Positions 16,574-25,575 of a stretch of DNA of 34,953 bases are shown in pieces; within the stretch, counting starts at the first letter, position 1; the number at the start of each line of letters is the position of its first letter. The stretch lies in assembly GCF_032586235.1 (NCBI RefSeq), contig NZ_JAWHTD010000038.1, positions 1 through 34,953 of the forward strand, written 5' to 3'. Position numbers and translations under genes: made by a program. The DNA is from Aestuariicoccus sp032586235. Its GTDB lineage: Bacteria > Pseudomonadota > Alphaproteobacteria > Rhodobacterales > Rhodobacteraceae. The notes under the pieces were generated by a model. The model was not told the origin of the DNA. It was given only the letters and a program-made list of their open reading frames with translations, and did not search any database.

Positions 16574-17386
16574 ATGTCGCTGCCTATCACCTACCTATTC
16601 GTGCCGGGCGACCGGCCTGATCGCTTCGAAAAGGCGCTGGTTTCGGGCGCGGACCGGGTTATCCTCGATCTGGAGGACGCCGTGCGTCCCGAAGCCAAGG
16701 CAGCAGCGCGTGAGGCGATCCTCGGCGCGTCGGTCGACTGGCACCGCGTGATCGTCAGGGTCAACGATGCCGCCTCGAATTTCTTCAAAGATGACTTGGC
16801 TTTCCTTGCCGCTCTTGAAGCTGCCGCGGTCATGGTCCCCAAGGCCGAAAGCGTCGACACGCTGGTAACCGTCGCCCAAGCCGCAGGCCGTGAAATCGAG
16901 GTGCTTCCGCAGATCGAGACAGTCCGAGGCCTCGAAGCGGTGCCCGATCTTTTGAACCACCCGTCCGCAAGACGGGCCGCCTTCGGACATCTCGACTTCG
17001 CGCTCGATCTCGGGGCAGCGCCTGATTGGGAGGCGCTGCTCTACGCGCGGTCGCGGCTCGTGGCGTTGTCGCGGCTCGCAGGCGCCCTGTCCCCAATCGA
17101 AAGCGTGACCACGGACGTCAAGAATGAGTCCCGGCTGCTGGCAGACGCAGAGGCGGCGCGGCGGTTGGGGTTCGGGGCCAAGCTTCTGATCCATCCAGCC
17201 CAGGTCGCCCCCGCCGCCGAGGTCTTTCGACCGAGCGCTGCCGAGCGCGACTGGGCGCGGCGCGTGCTCGACGTCGTTGCGCAGGGCGCTGCGGGTGCGG
17301 TTGCCGTCGATGGCAAGATGATCGACAGGCCAGTCGAAGAAGCGGCGCGCCGCATTCTTGCCCGCGCGGGGGAAACAGATGCCTGA
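16574..17386 (+). CDS. CitE-like CoA-ester lyase (HpcH/HpaI family)
   Basis: A 270-residue TIM-barrel lyase of the CitE-like group. Such enzymes split beta-hydroxyacyl-CoA esters (malyl-, beta-methylmalyl-, citramalyl-CoA) by a retro-Claisen reaction needing Mg2+. Metal ligands Glu115 (LPQIET) and Asp141/Asp145 (GHLDFALDLG), and a substrate-binding Arg62 (VRVN), are visible, as is the opening LFVPGDRPDRFEKA. No acyl-carrier-protein subunit (CitD) or its activating enzymes are encoded nearby, so it should act on free CoA esters and not in a true citrate lyase complex. It overlaps the CitF-like gene by 8 bases. With that gene and the fumarase it suits cleavage of citramalyl-CoA to acetyl-CoA and pyruvate; malyl-CoA is an alternative. 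Confidence 0.9.
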   Translation: MSLPITYLFVPGDRPDRFEKALVSGADRVILDLEDAVRPEAKAAAREAILGASVDWHRVIVRVNDAASNFFKDDLAFLAALEAAAVMVPKAESVDTLVTVAQAAGREIEVLPQIETVRGLEAVPDLLNHPSARRAAFGHLDFALDLGAAPDWEALLYARSRLVALSRLAGALSPIESVTTDVKNESRLLADAEAARRLGFGAKLLIHPAQVAPAAEVFRPSAAERDWARRVLDVVAQGAAGAVAVDGKMIDRPVEEAARRILARAGETDA

Positions 17387-18824
17387 GGGCGGTCACCACC
17401 TCACCGGACGTACGCCCGGAAAATGCCTGTCCGGGCTCGCCGGCGCGGTTGCCGCGACCGGGCTCAAGGATGGCGCGACGATCTCGTTCCATCACCACCT
17501 TCGGAACGGTGATGCGGTCATCAACACGGTCGTGAACATGCTGGCCGAAGCCGGCCTCCGCGATCTGCACCTCGCTGTCACGTCGCTCTTTCCGGTCCAC
17601 GCGCCGCTTGTCGAGCACATCCGGTCCGGTGTGATCGGTCGTATCTCGGCCAGTTTCATCTCCGGCCCGGTTGGAGAAGCCATCAGCCACGGGGCTCTGG
17701 TCGCGCCCGTCACACTCCGCTCGCACGGCGGTCGGGCACGCGCCATCGACATGGGCGAGATGCCCATCGACGTGGCCTTCGTAGCCGCGCCCGCTGCCGA
17801 CGAAATGGGCAATCTCTCAGGCCGCGCAGGCCGCGCGCCCTGCGGAACGCTCGGCTACCCGATGGTCGATGTCGACAGCGCTGCCCATGTCGTCGCTGTG
17901 ACCGACACGCTGGTTCCCTTTCCCGTGTTGCCGATCGATATCCCGCAGAACAAGGTCGATTTCGTCGCCGTGATCCCCTCCATCGGCGATCCGCGCGGCA
18001 TCGCATCGGGCGCGACGAACCCGGCCACCGACGCCCTCAGCCTCGGCATCGCAGAAAACACCGCCGCCGTCATCGCGGCCAGCGGGCTGCTGGAGGACGG
18101 CTTCGCGTTCCAGACCGGCGCGGGCGGCATTTCATTGGCGACAGCCGCCGCCGTGGGCCGCGAGATGCGTGCCCGCGATGTGATTGGCAGCTTCGCCTGC
18201 GGTGGGATCACAGGCTTTCACGTCGAGATGCTGGAGGCGGGGCTTTTTCGTGCGTTGATGGACGTCCAGTGCTTCGATCTGGCCGCGGTCGCCTCCTACA
18301 GCCGGAACGCAAACCACATGGCGATGTCCGCCTCCGCCTATGCCGGGCCCCATGTCGGGGGCGCCGTGGTCGACCGGCTGTCGGCGGTGGTGCTGGGCGC
18401 AGCGGAGGTGGACCTCGGCTTCAACGTCAATGTCACGACCCGTGCGGGCGGCATCCTGATCGGAGGATCGGGCGGACACGCAGATGCAGCCCAGGGCGCG
18501 CGCCTGACGCTGATTACCACGCGGCTGACGGCGGCGGGCTATCCGAAGATCGTGCCGCATGTGACGACACGGACGACACCCGGTAACTCGGTCGACGTGG
18601 TCGTGACCGAGGCGGGGCTGGCGGTCAATCCTGCGCGAAAGGACCTGTCGGATCGGCTGGCCAAGGCAGGATTGCCAATCGTGACCATGGAAGACCTCGC
18701 CGCCAAGGCGCAGGCGGCGGCGACAAAGGCTGTTCCACCGCGTGCGCAGGGAAGGATTGTTGCCCTGTCGGAGTATCGCGATGGTACGATCATCGACGAA
18801 ATACGCCAGATCGACGAGGCCTAA
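17379..18824 (+). CDS. CitF-like CoA-transferase (citrate lyase alpha family)
   Basis: A 481-residue member of the citrate lyase alpha-subunit family, which transfers CoA or an acyl-carrier thiol between acids. I use the ATG at 17379, which overlaps the CitE-like gene; the frame extends 7 codons upstream without family match. Typical segments include TISFHHHLRNGD, ISGPVG, PQNKVDFVAVIPSIGD and GGSGGHADAAQGA. CitF normally works with the acyl carrier CitD, but no CitD-like gene is present, so a free-CoA transferase role (for example acetyl-CoA or succinyl-CoA plus citramalate) is more likely. Position between the CitE-like lyase and the fumarase supports action on a C4-C6 hydroxy-di- or tricarboxylic acid. 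Annotation pipelines would call it citrate lyase subunit alpha. Confidence 0.88.
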   Translation: MPEGGHHLTGRTPGKCLSGLAGAVAATGLKDGATISFHHHLRNGDAVINTVVNMLAEAGLRDLHLAVTSLFPVHAPLVEHIRSGVIGRISASFISGPVGEAISHGALVAPVTLRSHGGRARAIDMGEMPIDVAFVAAPAADEMGNLSGRAGRAPCGTLGYPMVDVDSAAHVVAVTDTLVPFPVLPIDIPQNKVDFVAVIPSIGDPRGIASGATNPATDALSLGIAENTAAVIAASGLLEDGFAFQTGAGGISLATAAAVGREMRARDVIGSFACGGITGFHVEMLEAGLFRALMDVQCFDLAAVASYSRNANHMAMSASAYAGPHVGGAVVDRLSAVVLGAAEVDLGFNVNVTTRAGGILIGGSGGHADAAQGARLTLITTRLTAAGYPKIVPHVTTRTTPGNSVDVVVTEAGLAVNPARKDLSDRLAKAGLPIVTMEDLAAKAQAAATKAVPPRAQGRIVALSEYRDGTIIDEIRQIDEA

Positions 18825-18825
18825 C

Positions 18826-20331
18826 ATGACACTGATCCGCGAAGACGACCTGATCGCCTCCATCGCCGATGCACTTCAATACATCTCCTACTTTCACCCA
18901 CCCGATTTCGTCCGCGCCATGGCGTCCGCATGGGCGCGCGAGGAAAACCCCGGCGCGAAACAGGCCATGGCGCAAATCCTGGTCAACAGCCGCATGTGCG
19001 CAATCGGCCGCCGCCCGATCTGTCAGGACACCGGTGCTGCCAACGTCCATATCCGCATGGGCGTTCAGGCCAGGACAGATTTCACCCGCGCGCTTCAGGA
19101 CATCTGCGACGAAGGCACCCGGCAGGGCTATTTGCGGGACGAAAACCCGCTCCGCGCCTCGGTCGTGGTCGACCCCTTCGGCGTACGAAAGAACTCGGGC
19201 GACAACACGCCCTGCATGCTGACGGTGGAGCTGGTCGCGGGCGACAAGATCCATGTGGAAGTCGCCGCCAAGGGCGGCGGTTCGGAAAACAAGGCCAAGT
19301 TCACCACGCTGAACCCCTCCGGCTCTATCGCCGACTGGGTCGTGCAAACTGTCGAAACGCTGGGCGCCGGCTGGTGCCCACCGGGACTCCTCGGGATCGG
19401 CGTCGGCGGCAATGCGGACAAGGCGATGGCGCTGGCCAAGGCGGCACTTTCCGACCCCATTGATCTGCACGACCTGATCCGCCGCGGGCCACAGGACAAG
19501 ACCGAAGAGCTGCGGCTCGAGATTGCCGAGCGGGTCAACGCGCTCGGTATCGGCGCGCAGGGGCTGGGTGGCGTAACGACCGTGCTCGACGTCAAGATCA
19601 GGTCCTTCCCGACGCACGCGGCCTCGCTCCCCGTGGGCCTGATCCCCAACTGCGCAGCCACCCGGCACGTCCATTTCACGCTTGACGGATCCGGCCCGGC
19701 GGAGTTCGCGCCACCCGATCTTGCCGACTATCCGGACATCGTGCTTGACCACGCCAGCGCCCATGCCCGCCGGATCGACCTTGACACCCTCACCGACGAG
19801 GTGGTGGCTTCGCTCGAACCCGGACAGACGCTGCTGCTGTCCGGCACGCTCTACACCGGGCGCGATGCCGCGCATAAGCGGATGATCGACATGCTCGACC
19901 GGGGCGCGCCGCTTCCCGTCGATCTGAGGGGCCGTGCGATTTATTACGTCGGCCCCGTCGACGCCGTGGGCGACGAAGCAATCGGCCCCGCCGGCCCCAC
20001 CACCTCGACGCGCATGGACAAGTTCACCGACCGGATCCTCGGCGAAACGGGCCTGAAGCTGATGATCGGCAAGGCCGAACGCGGCCCGGTGGCGCTGGAG
20101 GCCATCGCCAAGCACAAGGCCGCCTATCTGATCGCGGTCGGTGGCGCGGCCTATCTGGTGTCGAAGGCGATCAAGGCGGCAAAACCCGTGGCATTCCAAG
20201 ACCTTGGAATGGAGGCGATCTATAAGCTGAAGGTCGAGGATATGCCCGTGACGGTTGCCGTCGATACGAATGGCAACTCCATACACAAGACCGGCCCAGC
20301 CAAGTGGCGCCGGACGCCGGAACCTGCATGA
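18826..20331 (+). CDS. Class I fumarate hydratase family (possible mesaconase)
   Basis: A 501-residue iron-sulfur hydro-lyase of the class I fumarase family, with the alpha-type and beta-type parts fused as in FumA. Three cluster cysteines are visible at the expected spacing: Cys66 (ICQDTGA), Cys184 (AGWCPPG) and Cys276 (IPNCAATRH). The C-terminal half has the GPTTSTRMD and KFTDRILGETGL active-site region. The ATG at 18826 follows the CitF-like stop by one base; the upstream open frame lies inside that gene. Family members hydrate fumarate, mesaconate or tartrate. Being packed after CitE- and CitF-like genes favours mesaconate to (S)-citramalate, but fumarase activity cannot be excluded. Its stop overlaps the next start (ATGA). 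Confidence 0.92.
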   Translation: MTLIREDDLIASIADALQYISYFHPPDFVRAMASAWAREENPGAKQAMAQILVNSRMCAIGRRPICQDTGAANVHIRMGVQARTDFTRALQDICDEGTRQGYLRDENPLRASVVVDPFGVRKNSGDNTPCMLTVELVAGDKIHVEVAAKGGGSENKAKFTTLNPSGSIADWVVQTVETLGAGWCPPGLLGIGVGGNADKAMALAKAALSDPIDLHDLIRRGPQDKTEELRLEIAERVNALGIGAQGLGGVTTVLDVKIRSFPTHAASLPVGLIPNCAATRHVHFTLDGSGPAEFAPPDLADYPDIVLDHASAHARRIDLDTLTDEVVASLEPGQTLLLSGTLYTGRDAAHKRMIDMLDRGAPLPVDLRGRAIYYVGPVDAVGDEAIGPAGPTTSTRMDKFTDRILGETGLKLMIGKAERGPVALEAIAKHKAAYLIAVGGAAYLVSKAIKAAKPVAFQDLGMEAIYKLKVEDMPVTVAVDTNGNSIHKTGPAKWRRTPEPA

Positions 20332-21884
20332 TGCTCCAGACCGTCGGACAGATGCTCGCCACCCAGGCCAGGTTGCAACCCGACCGCACGGGCGCACGCG
20401 ATCTTGAGCGGTCCATGACCTTCGCCGAGTGGAATGACCGCGCCTGCCGGTTGGCCAACGCGCTGTTGTCGCTGGGCCTGACAAAGGGCGATCGGGTGGC
20501 CGTTCTGGCCTACAACCGGGTCGAATGGGCTGAGATCTACGCCGCCGTCGCCAAGGCCGGGTTGGTGGCGGTGCCGATCAACTTTCGCCTTACAGCCCCG
20601 GAGGCACGGTTCATCTGCGAGGATTGCGCCGTGTCGGCTCAGATCGCGTAAGAGGCGCTGGCATTCGTCGCGGGTCCCCTGCGCGAAAGTATGGACCTGC
20701 CGCATTTCATCAGGATCGGCGGCGAGGCGCAGGGCTGGCGGAGCTATGAGGCCCTGATCGCCGATGCTCCCGCCGGCGAACCCGCCGTGGACGTGACGCC
20801 CGACGACACCTGGTGCCTGATGTATACCTCTGGCACGACGGGCAATCCCAAGGGCGCCATCCGCAGCCATCGTGGAATGGCGATGCTGGCGCTCATGACA
20901 GACATCGAGCTCGGTCTCACGCGCAAGGATGACGCGCTCCTCGTCATGCCGATGTGCCACGCCAATTCCCTCAATTTCTTCACGGCGTTCCTCTACATCG
21001 GTGCCGCCGTCACGGTATTTTCCCGCGCGAATTTCGACGCCGAACTCTGTCTGCGGGCCTTTGGCGAGATGGGGGTGACGTTTTCGTCACTGGTGCCGAC
21101 GCATTACACGATGATGCTGGACGTCCCCAAAGATAGACGCGGCGCCGCCGATTTCGGGCGCGTGGAAAAGCTCATGGTGTCCTCCGCGCCCGCACGCGTG
21201 GAAACCAAACGCGCCATCATGGAGATGTTCCCGAACTCGGGCCTGTTCGAACTCTACGGTTCGACCGAGGCGGGCTGGGTCACATTCCTGCACCCCGACG
21301 AGCAATTCGACCACCTCGGCACCGTCGGGCGCGAGGTCGTGGGCTCCGCTCCGGTCCGGCTTCTTGACGAGAGCGGCGAAGAGGTGCCTGACGGCGAGAT
21401 CGGCGAGCTTTACTCTTCGTCGCCCTACGCGTTCGAGGGCTACTGGAACTTGCCAGAGAAGACCGCAGAGGCGTTTCGCGGCCCGTATCTCTCCGTCGGC
21501 GATATGGCGCTCCGCGATGCCCAGGGCTTCATCCGGCTGATCGACCGAAAGAAGAACATGATCATCTCGGGCGGCGAGAACATCTATCCGACCGAAGTCG
21601 AGGCGCTTCTTGGCCAGCATCCCGACGTCAAGGACGTGGCCGTGGTCGGACTGCCGGATGAGAAATGGGGCGAGCGTGTCGCCGCCGCCATCGTGCGGCG
21701 CGACGGATCGGAGCTGAGCGCCGAGGCTCTGATCGAGTGGACGCGCACACGGCTTGCCGGGTTCAAGCGCCCGCGCGAGATCGTCTTTCTTTCAACCGAA
21801 GAGATGCCGCGAAACGCGACCGGCAAGATCCTTCACCGTGTCCTTCGGGACATCCTGTCTGAAATCACCGGGGGCACAACATGA
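20328..21884 (+). pseudogene. Acyl-CoA synthetase interrupted by one in-frame stop
   Basis: An AMP-forming acyl-CoA synthetase of the ANL superfamily, about 518 residues if intact, split by one in-frame TAA at 20649-20651 (codon 108). The frame is unchanged on both sides and similarity to the family continues directly through the stop. The downstream part has every core motif: the P-loop YTSGTTGNPKG, YGSTEAGW, DRKKNMIISGGENIYP and the catalytic Lys in ATGKILHR. The upstream 107 codons are the normal N-terminal domain. The gene overlaps both neighbours (ATGA at each end), so it once belonged to the operon. An internal ATG at 20691 lacks a clear ribosome site and would give a protein missing about 120 residues. 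A sequencing error or readthrough are the alternatives to a true pseudogene. Confidence 0.85.
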
Positions 21885-23614
21885 CCGAACCGCAGGACCT
21901 CAACCGCGACGAAGACAGCGTCGCCGCATGGATCGCACATCTGCTCTCCGAGCGGGGGATCGATCGGATTTTCGGCCTGCAAGGCGGTCACATCCAGCCG
22001 ATCTGGGATCACGCCGCCAAGCGGGGTATCCGCATCATCGACGTGCGCGACGAAGGCGCGGCCGTCCACATGGCCCATGCCCATGCCGAACTGACCGGTG
22101 GGCTCGGTGTCGCCATGGCAACGGCCGGACCCGGCGTGACGAACTGTGTCACGGGTATCGCGAACGCCTCGCTGGCCCGCGCACCCGTCCTGCTGATCGG
22201 CGGCTGCACATCGCGTCCGCAGGCGAATATGGGGCCTTTGCAGGACATCCCGCATGTCGACATCATGCGGCCCGTTTCCCGCTACGCCCGAACTGCGCGT
22301 GTCGCGGAACAGGTTCTTCGCGAGCTTGACGAAGCCATTGCCCGCGCCTTCGGAGACCTCGGCGAGCCCGGGCCGTGCTATATCGAGATCCCGACGGATG
22401 TCTTGCGCACGCGGCTTGCCCCGGCGCTCGTTCCTGACGACTGGATGGCAGCGAAGGCGCCGCGCCGCGTACCGCCGGACCCTGCGGGCGTTGCCGATGC
22501 AGTGGCGGCGATCCGGGCGGCGAAGCGCCCTCTTGTCGTTTCGGGACGCGGCGCGCGTGGGGCGGGTCTTGCTCTCATGCGTTTCCTCGATGCCACGGAC
22601 GCGCTCTATCTCGACACGCAGGAAAGCCGCGGGCTGGTGCCGCCCGAGCATCCTTCAGTGGTAGGCGCGGTGCGCGCGGCGGCGATGGCACAGGCCGATC
22701 TGGTCATCACGCTGGGGCGCAAGCTCGACTACCAGCTTGGCTTCGGCTCTCCGGCGGTGTTTCCAGACGCGCGGTTCCTGCGGATCGCGGATACAGCAGG
22801 AGAGCTTGTCGACAACCGTCGCGGGACACCGGAATTGCTGGCGTCGGTCCCGCTCGCGCTTGACGCCCTGACGGACGCGTTCGGCAACGATCCGGGCGCG
22901 CGAGATGCGGATTGGCTGGCCGGGCTGCGCGCCAAGCACCGCGAGCGGACCCGGAAAGGAAAAGAGACGGCCGGACCACAGACCGGTGCGGACGGCAAGA
23001 TCCATCCCATGGCCATCTTCGACGCGATCCGCGAAGTCGGCTCCGACGACTACATCGCCATCGCCGATGGCGGCGACCTGCTGAGCTTCGCGCGCGTCGG
23101 TCTGGAGGCTGGGACCTATATGGACGCTGGCGCCTTCGGCTGCCTTGGTGTCGGTGTGCCCTTCGCCGTCGCCGCCGCCCTCGCCCTGCCCGACCGGCAG
23201 GTGATCTCGGTCAACGGCGACGGCGCCTACGGGATCAACGCGATGGAGATCGACACAGCGGTCCGCCACTGCGCCAAGGCTGTCTTCATCGTATCGAACA
23301 ACGCCGCTTGGAACATCGAGCGCTACGATCAGGAGGTCAATTACGGCGGCCGCGTCGTTGGCACGACGCTCAGGCATTCCGACTATGCCGCGATGGCGCG
23401 CGCGCTCGGGGCCCACGGCGAGCGTGTCGAGGACCCGTCCGATCTGGCGGACGCGCTCCGGCGCGGGATCGAGAACGCCCCGGCGGTCATCGACGTCGTC
23501 ACCTCGCAGGCGGCGGTGTCATCGGACGCGAAGAAGGGTCTGGGGTTTGTTCCCGACTACCAGCCACTCACGGCCTGGGACGACGCCGAGCGCAAACGGA
23601 GAGGCTTGACGTGA
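21881..23614 (+). CDS. ThDP-dependent enzyme resembling 2-hydroxyacyl-CoA lyase
   Basis: A 577-residue thiamine-diphosphate enzyme with the three-domain acetolactate synthase/pyruvate oxidase layout. Glu58 (VRDEGAAVHMA) is the cofactor-activating glutamate; GDGAYG to SNN (residues 446-474) is the ThDP/Mg2+ motif. The tail SSDAKKGLGFVPDYQPL-TAWDDAE is not typical of acetolactate synthase. From memory it resembles bacterial 2-hydroxyacyl-CoA lyases, such as the 2-hydroxyisobutyryl-CoA lyase of Actinomycetospora, which release formyl-CoA and a ketone or aldehyde. Oxalyl-CoA decarboxylase is a related alternative. The start overlaps the synthetase stop (ATGA), as expected for an enzyme using the CoA ester made by that synthetase. 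The family is certain; the lyase reaction is a hypothesis. Confidence 0.85.
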   Translation: MTEPQDLNRDEDSVAAWIAHLLSERGIDRIFGLQGGHIQPIWDHAAKRGIRIIDVRDEGAAVHMAHAHAELTGGLGVAMATAGPGVTNCVTGIANASLARAPVLLIGGCTSRPQANMGPLQDIPHVDIMRPVSRYARTARVAEQVLRELDEAIARAFGDLGEPGPCYIEIPTDVLRTRLAPALVPDDWMAAKAPRRVPPDPAGVADAVAAIRAAKRPLVVSGRGARGAGLALMRFLDATDALYLDTQESRGLVPPEHPSVVGAVRAAAMAQADLVITLGRKLDYQLGFGSPAVFPDARFLRIADTAGELVDNRRGTPELLASVPLALDALTDAFGNDPGARDADWLAGLRAKHRERTRKGKETAGPQTGADGKIHPMAIFDAIREVGSDDYIAIADGGDLLSFARVGLEAGTYMDAGAFGCLGVGVPFAVAAALALPDRQVISVNGDGAYGINAMEIDTAVRHCAKAVFIVSNNAAWNIERYDQEVNYGGRVVGTTLRHSDYAAMARALGAHGERVEDPSDLADALRRGIENAPAVIDVVTSQAAVSSDAKKGLGFVPDYQPLTAWDDAERKRRGLT

Positions 23615-23624
23615 TGGCGGCAGG

Positions 23625-24365
23625 ATGGAGCTGAGACTCGACGGAAAGCTTGCCTTGGTGACGGGCGCGTCGGGCGGCCTTGGGCTGCATTTCGCAGGCG
23701 TCCTGGCCAAGGCCGGAGCACATGTCACGCTGGCCGCGCGGCGTGCCGAGACCGTCGAAGCCGAAGCGCACAGGCTCCGCGAGGCAGGGCACGCGGCCGA
23801 CGCGGCCGAGCTTGACGTGACACGGGACGACAGCGTCGCGGCCCTGTTCGAAGCCACCGCGTTCGACATCGTCATCAACAACGCAGGCATCGCTGGCGGT
23901 GGCGCGGCACTCGACATGCCGCGCGACGAATTCCAGCAGGTCATCGACACAAATCTGTCCGGTGTTTTCGCCGTCGCGCAGGCCGCAGCACGGGGCATGA
24001 CCGAACAGGGCGGCGCGATCGTCAACATCGCGTCCATCCTCGGGTTGCGCGTGGCCGGGCACGTCGCCGCCTATACCGCCTCGAAAGCCGCCGTCGTGCA
24101 GCTGACCAAGGCGCTGGCGCTCGAATGGGCGCGATATGGCATCCGCGTGAGCGCGCTTTGTCCTGGCTACATCGAAACTTCGATCAACAATGCGTTCTTC
24201 GCGACCGATGCTGGCAAGGCTCTGATCCGGCGCATTCCGCAACGCCGTCTTGGACGACTGACCGATCTCGATGCCCCGCTTCTGTTGCTGGCCTCCGACC
24301 AAGCAGCATACATGACCGGTGCGATCATCGCCGTCGATGGCGGTCACCTAGTCTCCGGTCTCTGA
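23625..24365 (+). CDS. SDR family oxidoreductase
   Basis: A 246-residue classical SDR with the cofactor loop TGASGGLG, NNAG, the catalytic Ser of IASILG and the YTASK pair. The Arg pair after the second strand (AARRAETVE) suggests NADP(H) rather than NAD(H), unlike the SDR at 15815. It starts 10 bases after the ThDP enzyme and ends 7 bases before the acyl-CoA dehydrogenase. In levulinate-type operons an SDR beside an acyl-CoA dehydrogenase and an APH kinase reduces a 4-keto acyl-CoA to the 4-hydroxy form. That is the most specific guess available here, but beta-keto reduction is equally possible from sequence. Confidence 0.9.
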   Translation: MELRLDGKLALVTGASGGLGLHFAGVLAKAGAHVTLAARRAETVEAEAHRLREAGHAADAAELDVTRDDSVAALFEATAFDIVINNAGIAGGGAALDMPRDEFQQVIDTNLSGVFAVAQAAARGMTEQGGAIVNIASILGLRVAGHVAAYTASKAAVVQLTKALALEWARYGIRVSALCPGYIETSINNAFFATDAGKALIRRIPQRRLGRLTDLDAPLLLLASDQAAYMTGAIIAVDGGHLVSGL

Positions 24366-24372
24366 GGTGCCC

Positions 24373-25575
24373 ATGGATTTCACGATTTCCCCCGACATAG
24401 CCGAGCTTCGCGACCGCATCGAAACCTTCGTCGAGACCCACTTGATCCCGCTGGAAGCCGATCCGGCCGCCTATGACGCACATGAAAACCTCGCCGCCAA
24501 ACCGCTGGCCGAGATGCGCGCCAAGGCGAAGGCCGAGAGGCTTTGGTGCCTTCAGCTCAAGTCCGAGAACGGCGGTCGCGGGCTCGGCAAGGTCGGAATG
24601 GCGGTGTGCTACGAGGCGATGAACCGGTCGATCTTCGGGCCCGTGTGTTTCAACTCCGCCGCGCCCGACGACGGCAACATGATGGTGCTCGAAGCGCTGG
24701 GAACCGAGGTGCAGAAAGAGCGTTGGCTTGCCCCTATCGTGCGCGGCGAAGTCCGATCGGCCTTCGCCATGACCGAGCCGCACCCGGGCGGCGGATCCGA
24801 CCCCGGCATGATGCTGACGACGGCGACTCGCGACGGCGATGATTACATCGTCGAAGGCCGGAAATGGTTCATAACCGGGGCGGGCGAGGCCGCGCATTTC
24901 ATTCTGCTCGCCCGTACGGCCGACGATCCACGCCGGGGGCACACTGCCTTCCTGTTCCACCGCGACGATCCCGGTTGGGAGATCGTTCGGCGGATCCCCA
25001 TCATGGGGCCGGAAGAACACGGCGGACATTGCGAACTTGCGTTCGACGGTCTGCGCATCCCGGCGGAAAATGTGCTGCTGGAGGAAGGTCGGGGCCTGAA
25101 GGTCACCCAGACCCGGCTGGGCCCAGCACGGCTGACCCATTGCATGCGCTGGCTCGGCCTCGCCAAACGCTGCGTCGAGCTTGCCACCGACTATGCCGCC
25201 AACCGAGAAGGCTTTGGCGTGCGGCTCGCCGAGCGGGAAAGTGTGCAGGTCATGCTTGGCGATCTGGCGATGCAGATCGAAACCGGGCGCCTTCTGGTCA
25301 TGAAGGCAGCCTGGGAGATCGACCGCGGCGGTTACGCCCAGAAAGAGGTGTCCATGGCCAAGATCCATGTGGCGGGCCTTCTGCACAAGGCGGCCGATGT
25401 CGCGATCCAGATCAATGGCGCTCGTGGCTATTCCAAGGATACCGTGCTCGAATGGATCTATCGCTACGCCCGCCAGGCGCGGCTGGTCGATGGTGCCGAT
25501 GAGGTGCACAAGATGCTGCTGAACCGCCACCTGCAGGAGCAGAAAAGAGACTTCTGGCAGTGGGACAGCGCGTAA
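24373..25575 (+). CDS. Acyl-CoA dehydrogenase (ACAD10/11-like)
   Basis: A 400-residue FAD-dependent acyl-CoA dehydrogenase. The flavin/substrate segments AFAMTEPHPGGGSDP, GRKWFITGAGEA and the C-terminal helix region NGARGYSKDTVLEWIYRYAR are all recognisable. Where medium-chain enzymes have the YEGT catalytic segment, this protein has DGADEVHK, as in the ACAD10/11 group. I prefer the ATG at 24373, since TGAGGTG lies at ribosome-site distance; a GTG at 24367 would add two residues. Its stop overlaps the start of an APH-type kinase (TAATG). In the ACAD10/11 and levulinate LvaA/LvaC systems such a pair phosphorylates a hydroxyacyl-CoA and then eliminates phosphate. A plain desaturase role is the alternative. 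Confidence 0.9.
   Translation: MDFTISPDIAELRDRIETFVETHLIPLEADPAAYDAHENLAAKPLAEMRAKAKAERLWCLQLKSENGGRGLGKVGMAVCYEAMNRSIFGPVCFNSAAPDDGNMMVLEALGTEVQKERWLAPIVRGEVRSAFAMTEPHPGGGSDPGMMLTTATRDGDDYIVEGRKWFITGAGEAAHFILLARTADDPRRGHTAFLFHRDDPGWEIVRRIPIMGPEEHGGHCELAFDGLRIPAENVLLEEGRGLKVTQTRLGPARLTHCMRWLGLAKRCVELATDYAANREGFGVRLAERESVQVMLGDLAMQIETGRLLVMKAAWEIDRGGYAQKEVSMAKIHVAGLLHKAADVAIQINGARGYSKDTVLEWIYRYARQARLVDGADEVHKMLLNRHLQEQKRDFWQWDSA

Noticed and set aside
18790..20484. Leftward open frame of 564 codons
   Set aside because: Antisense to the class I fumarase, which has all expected cysteines.
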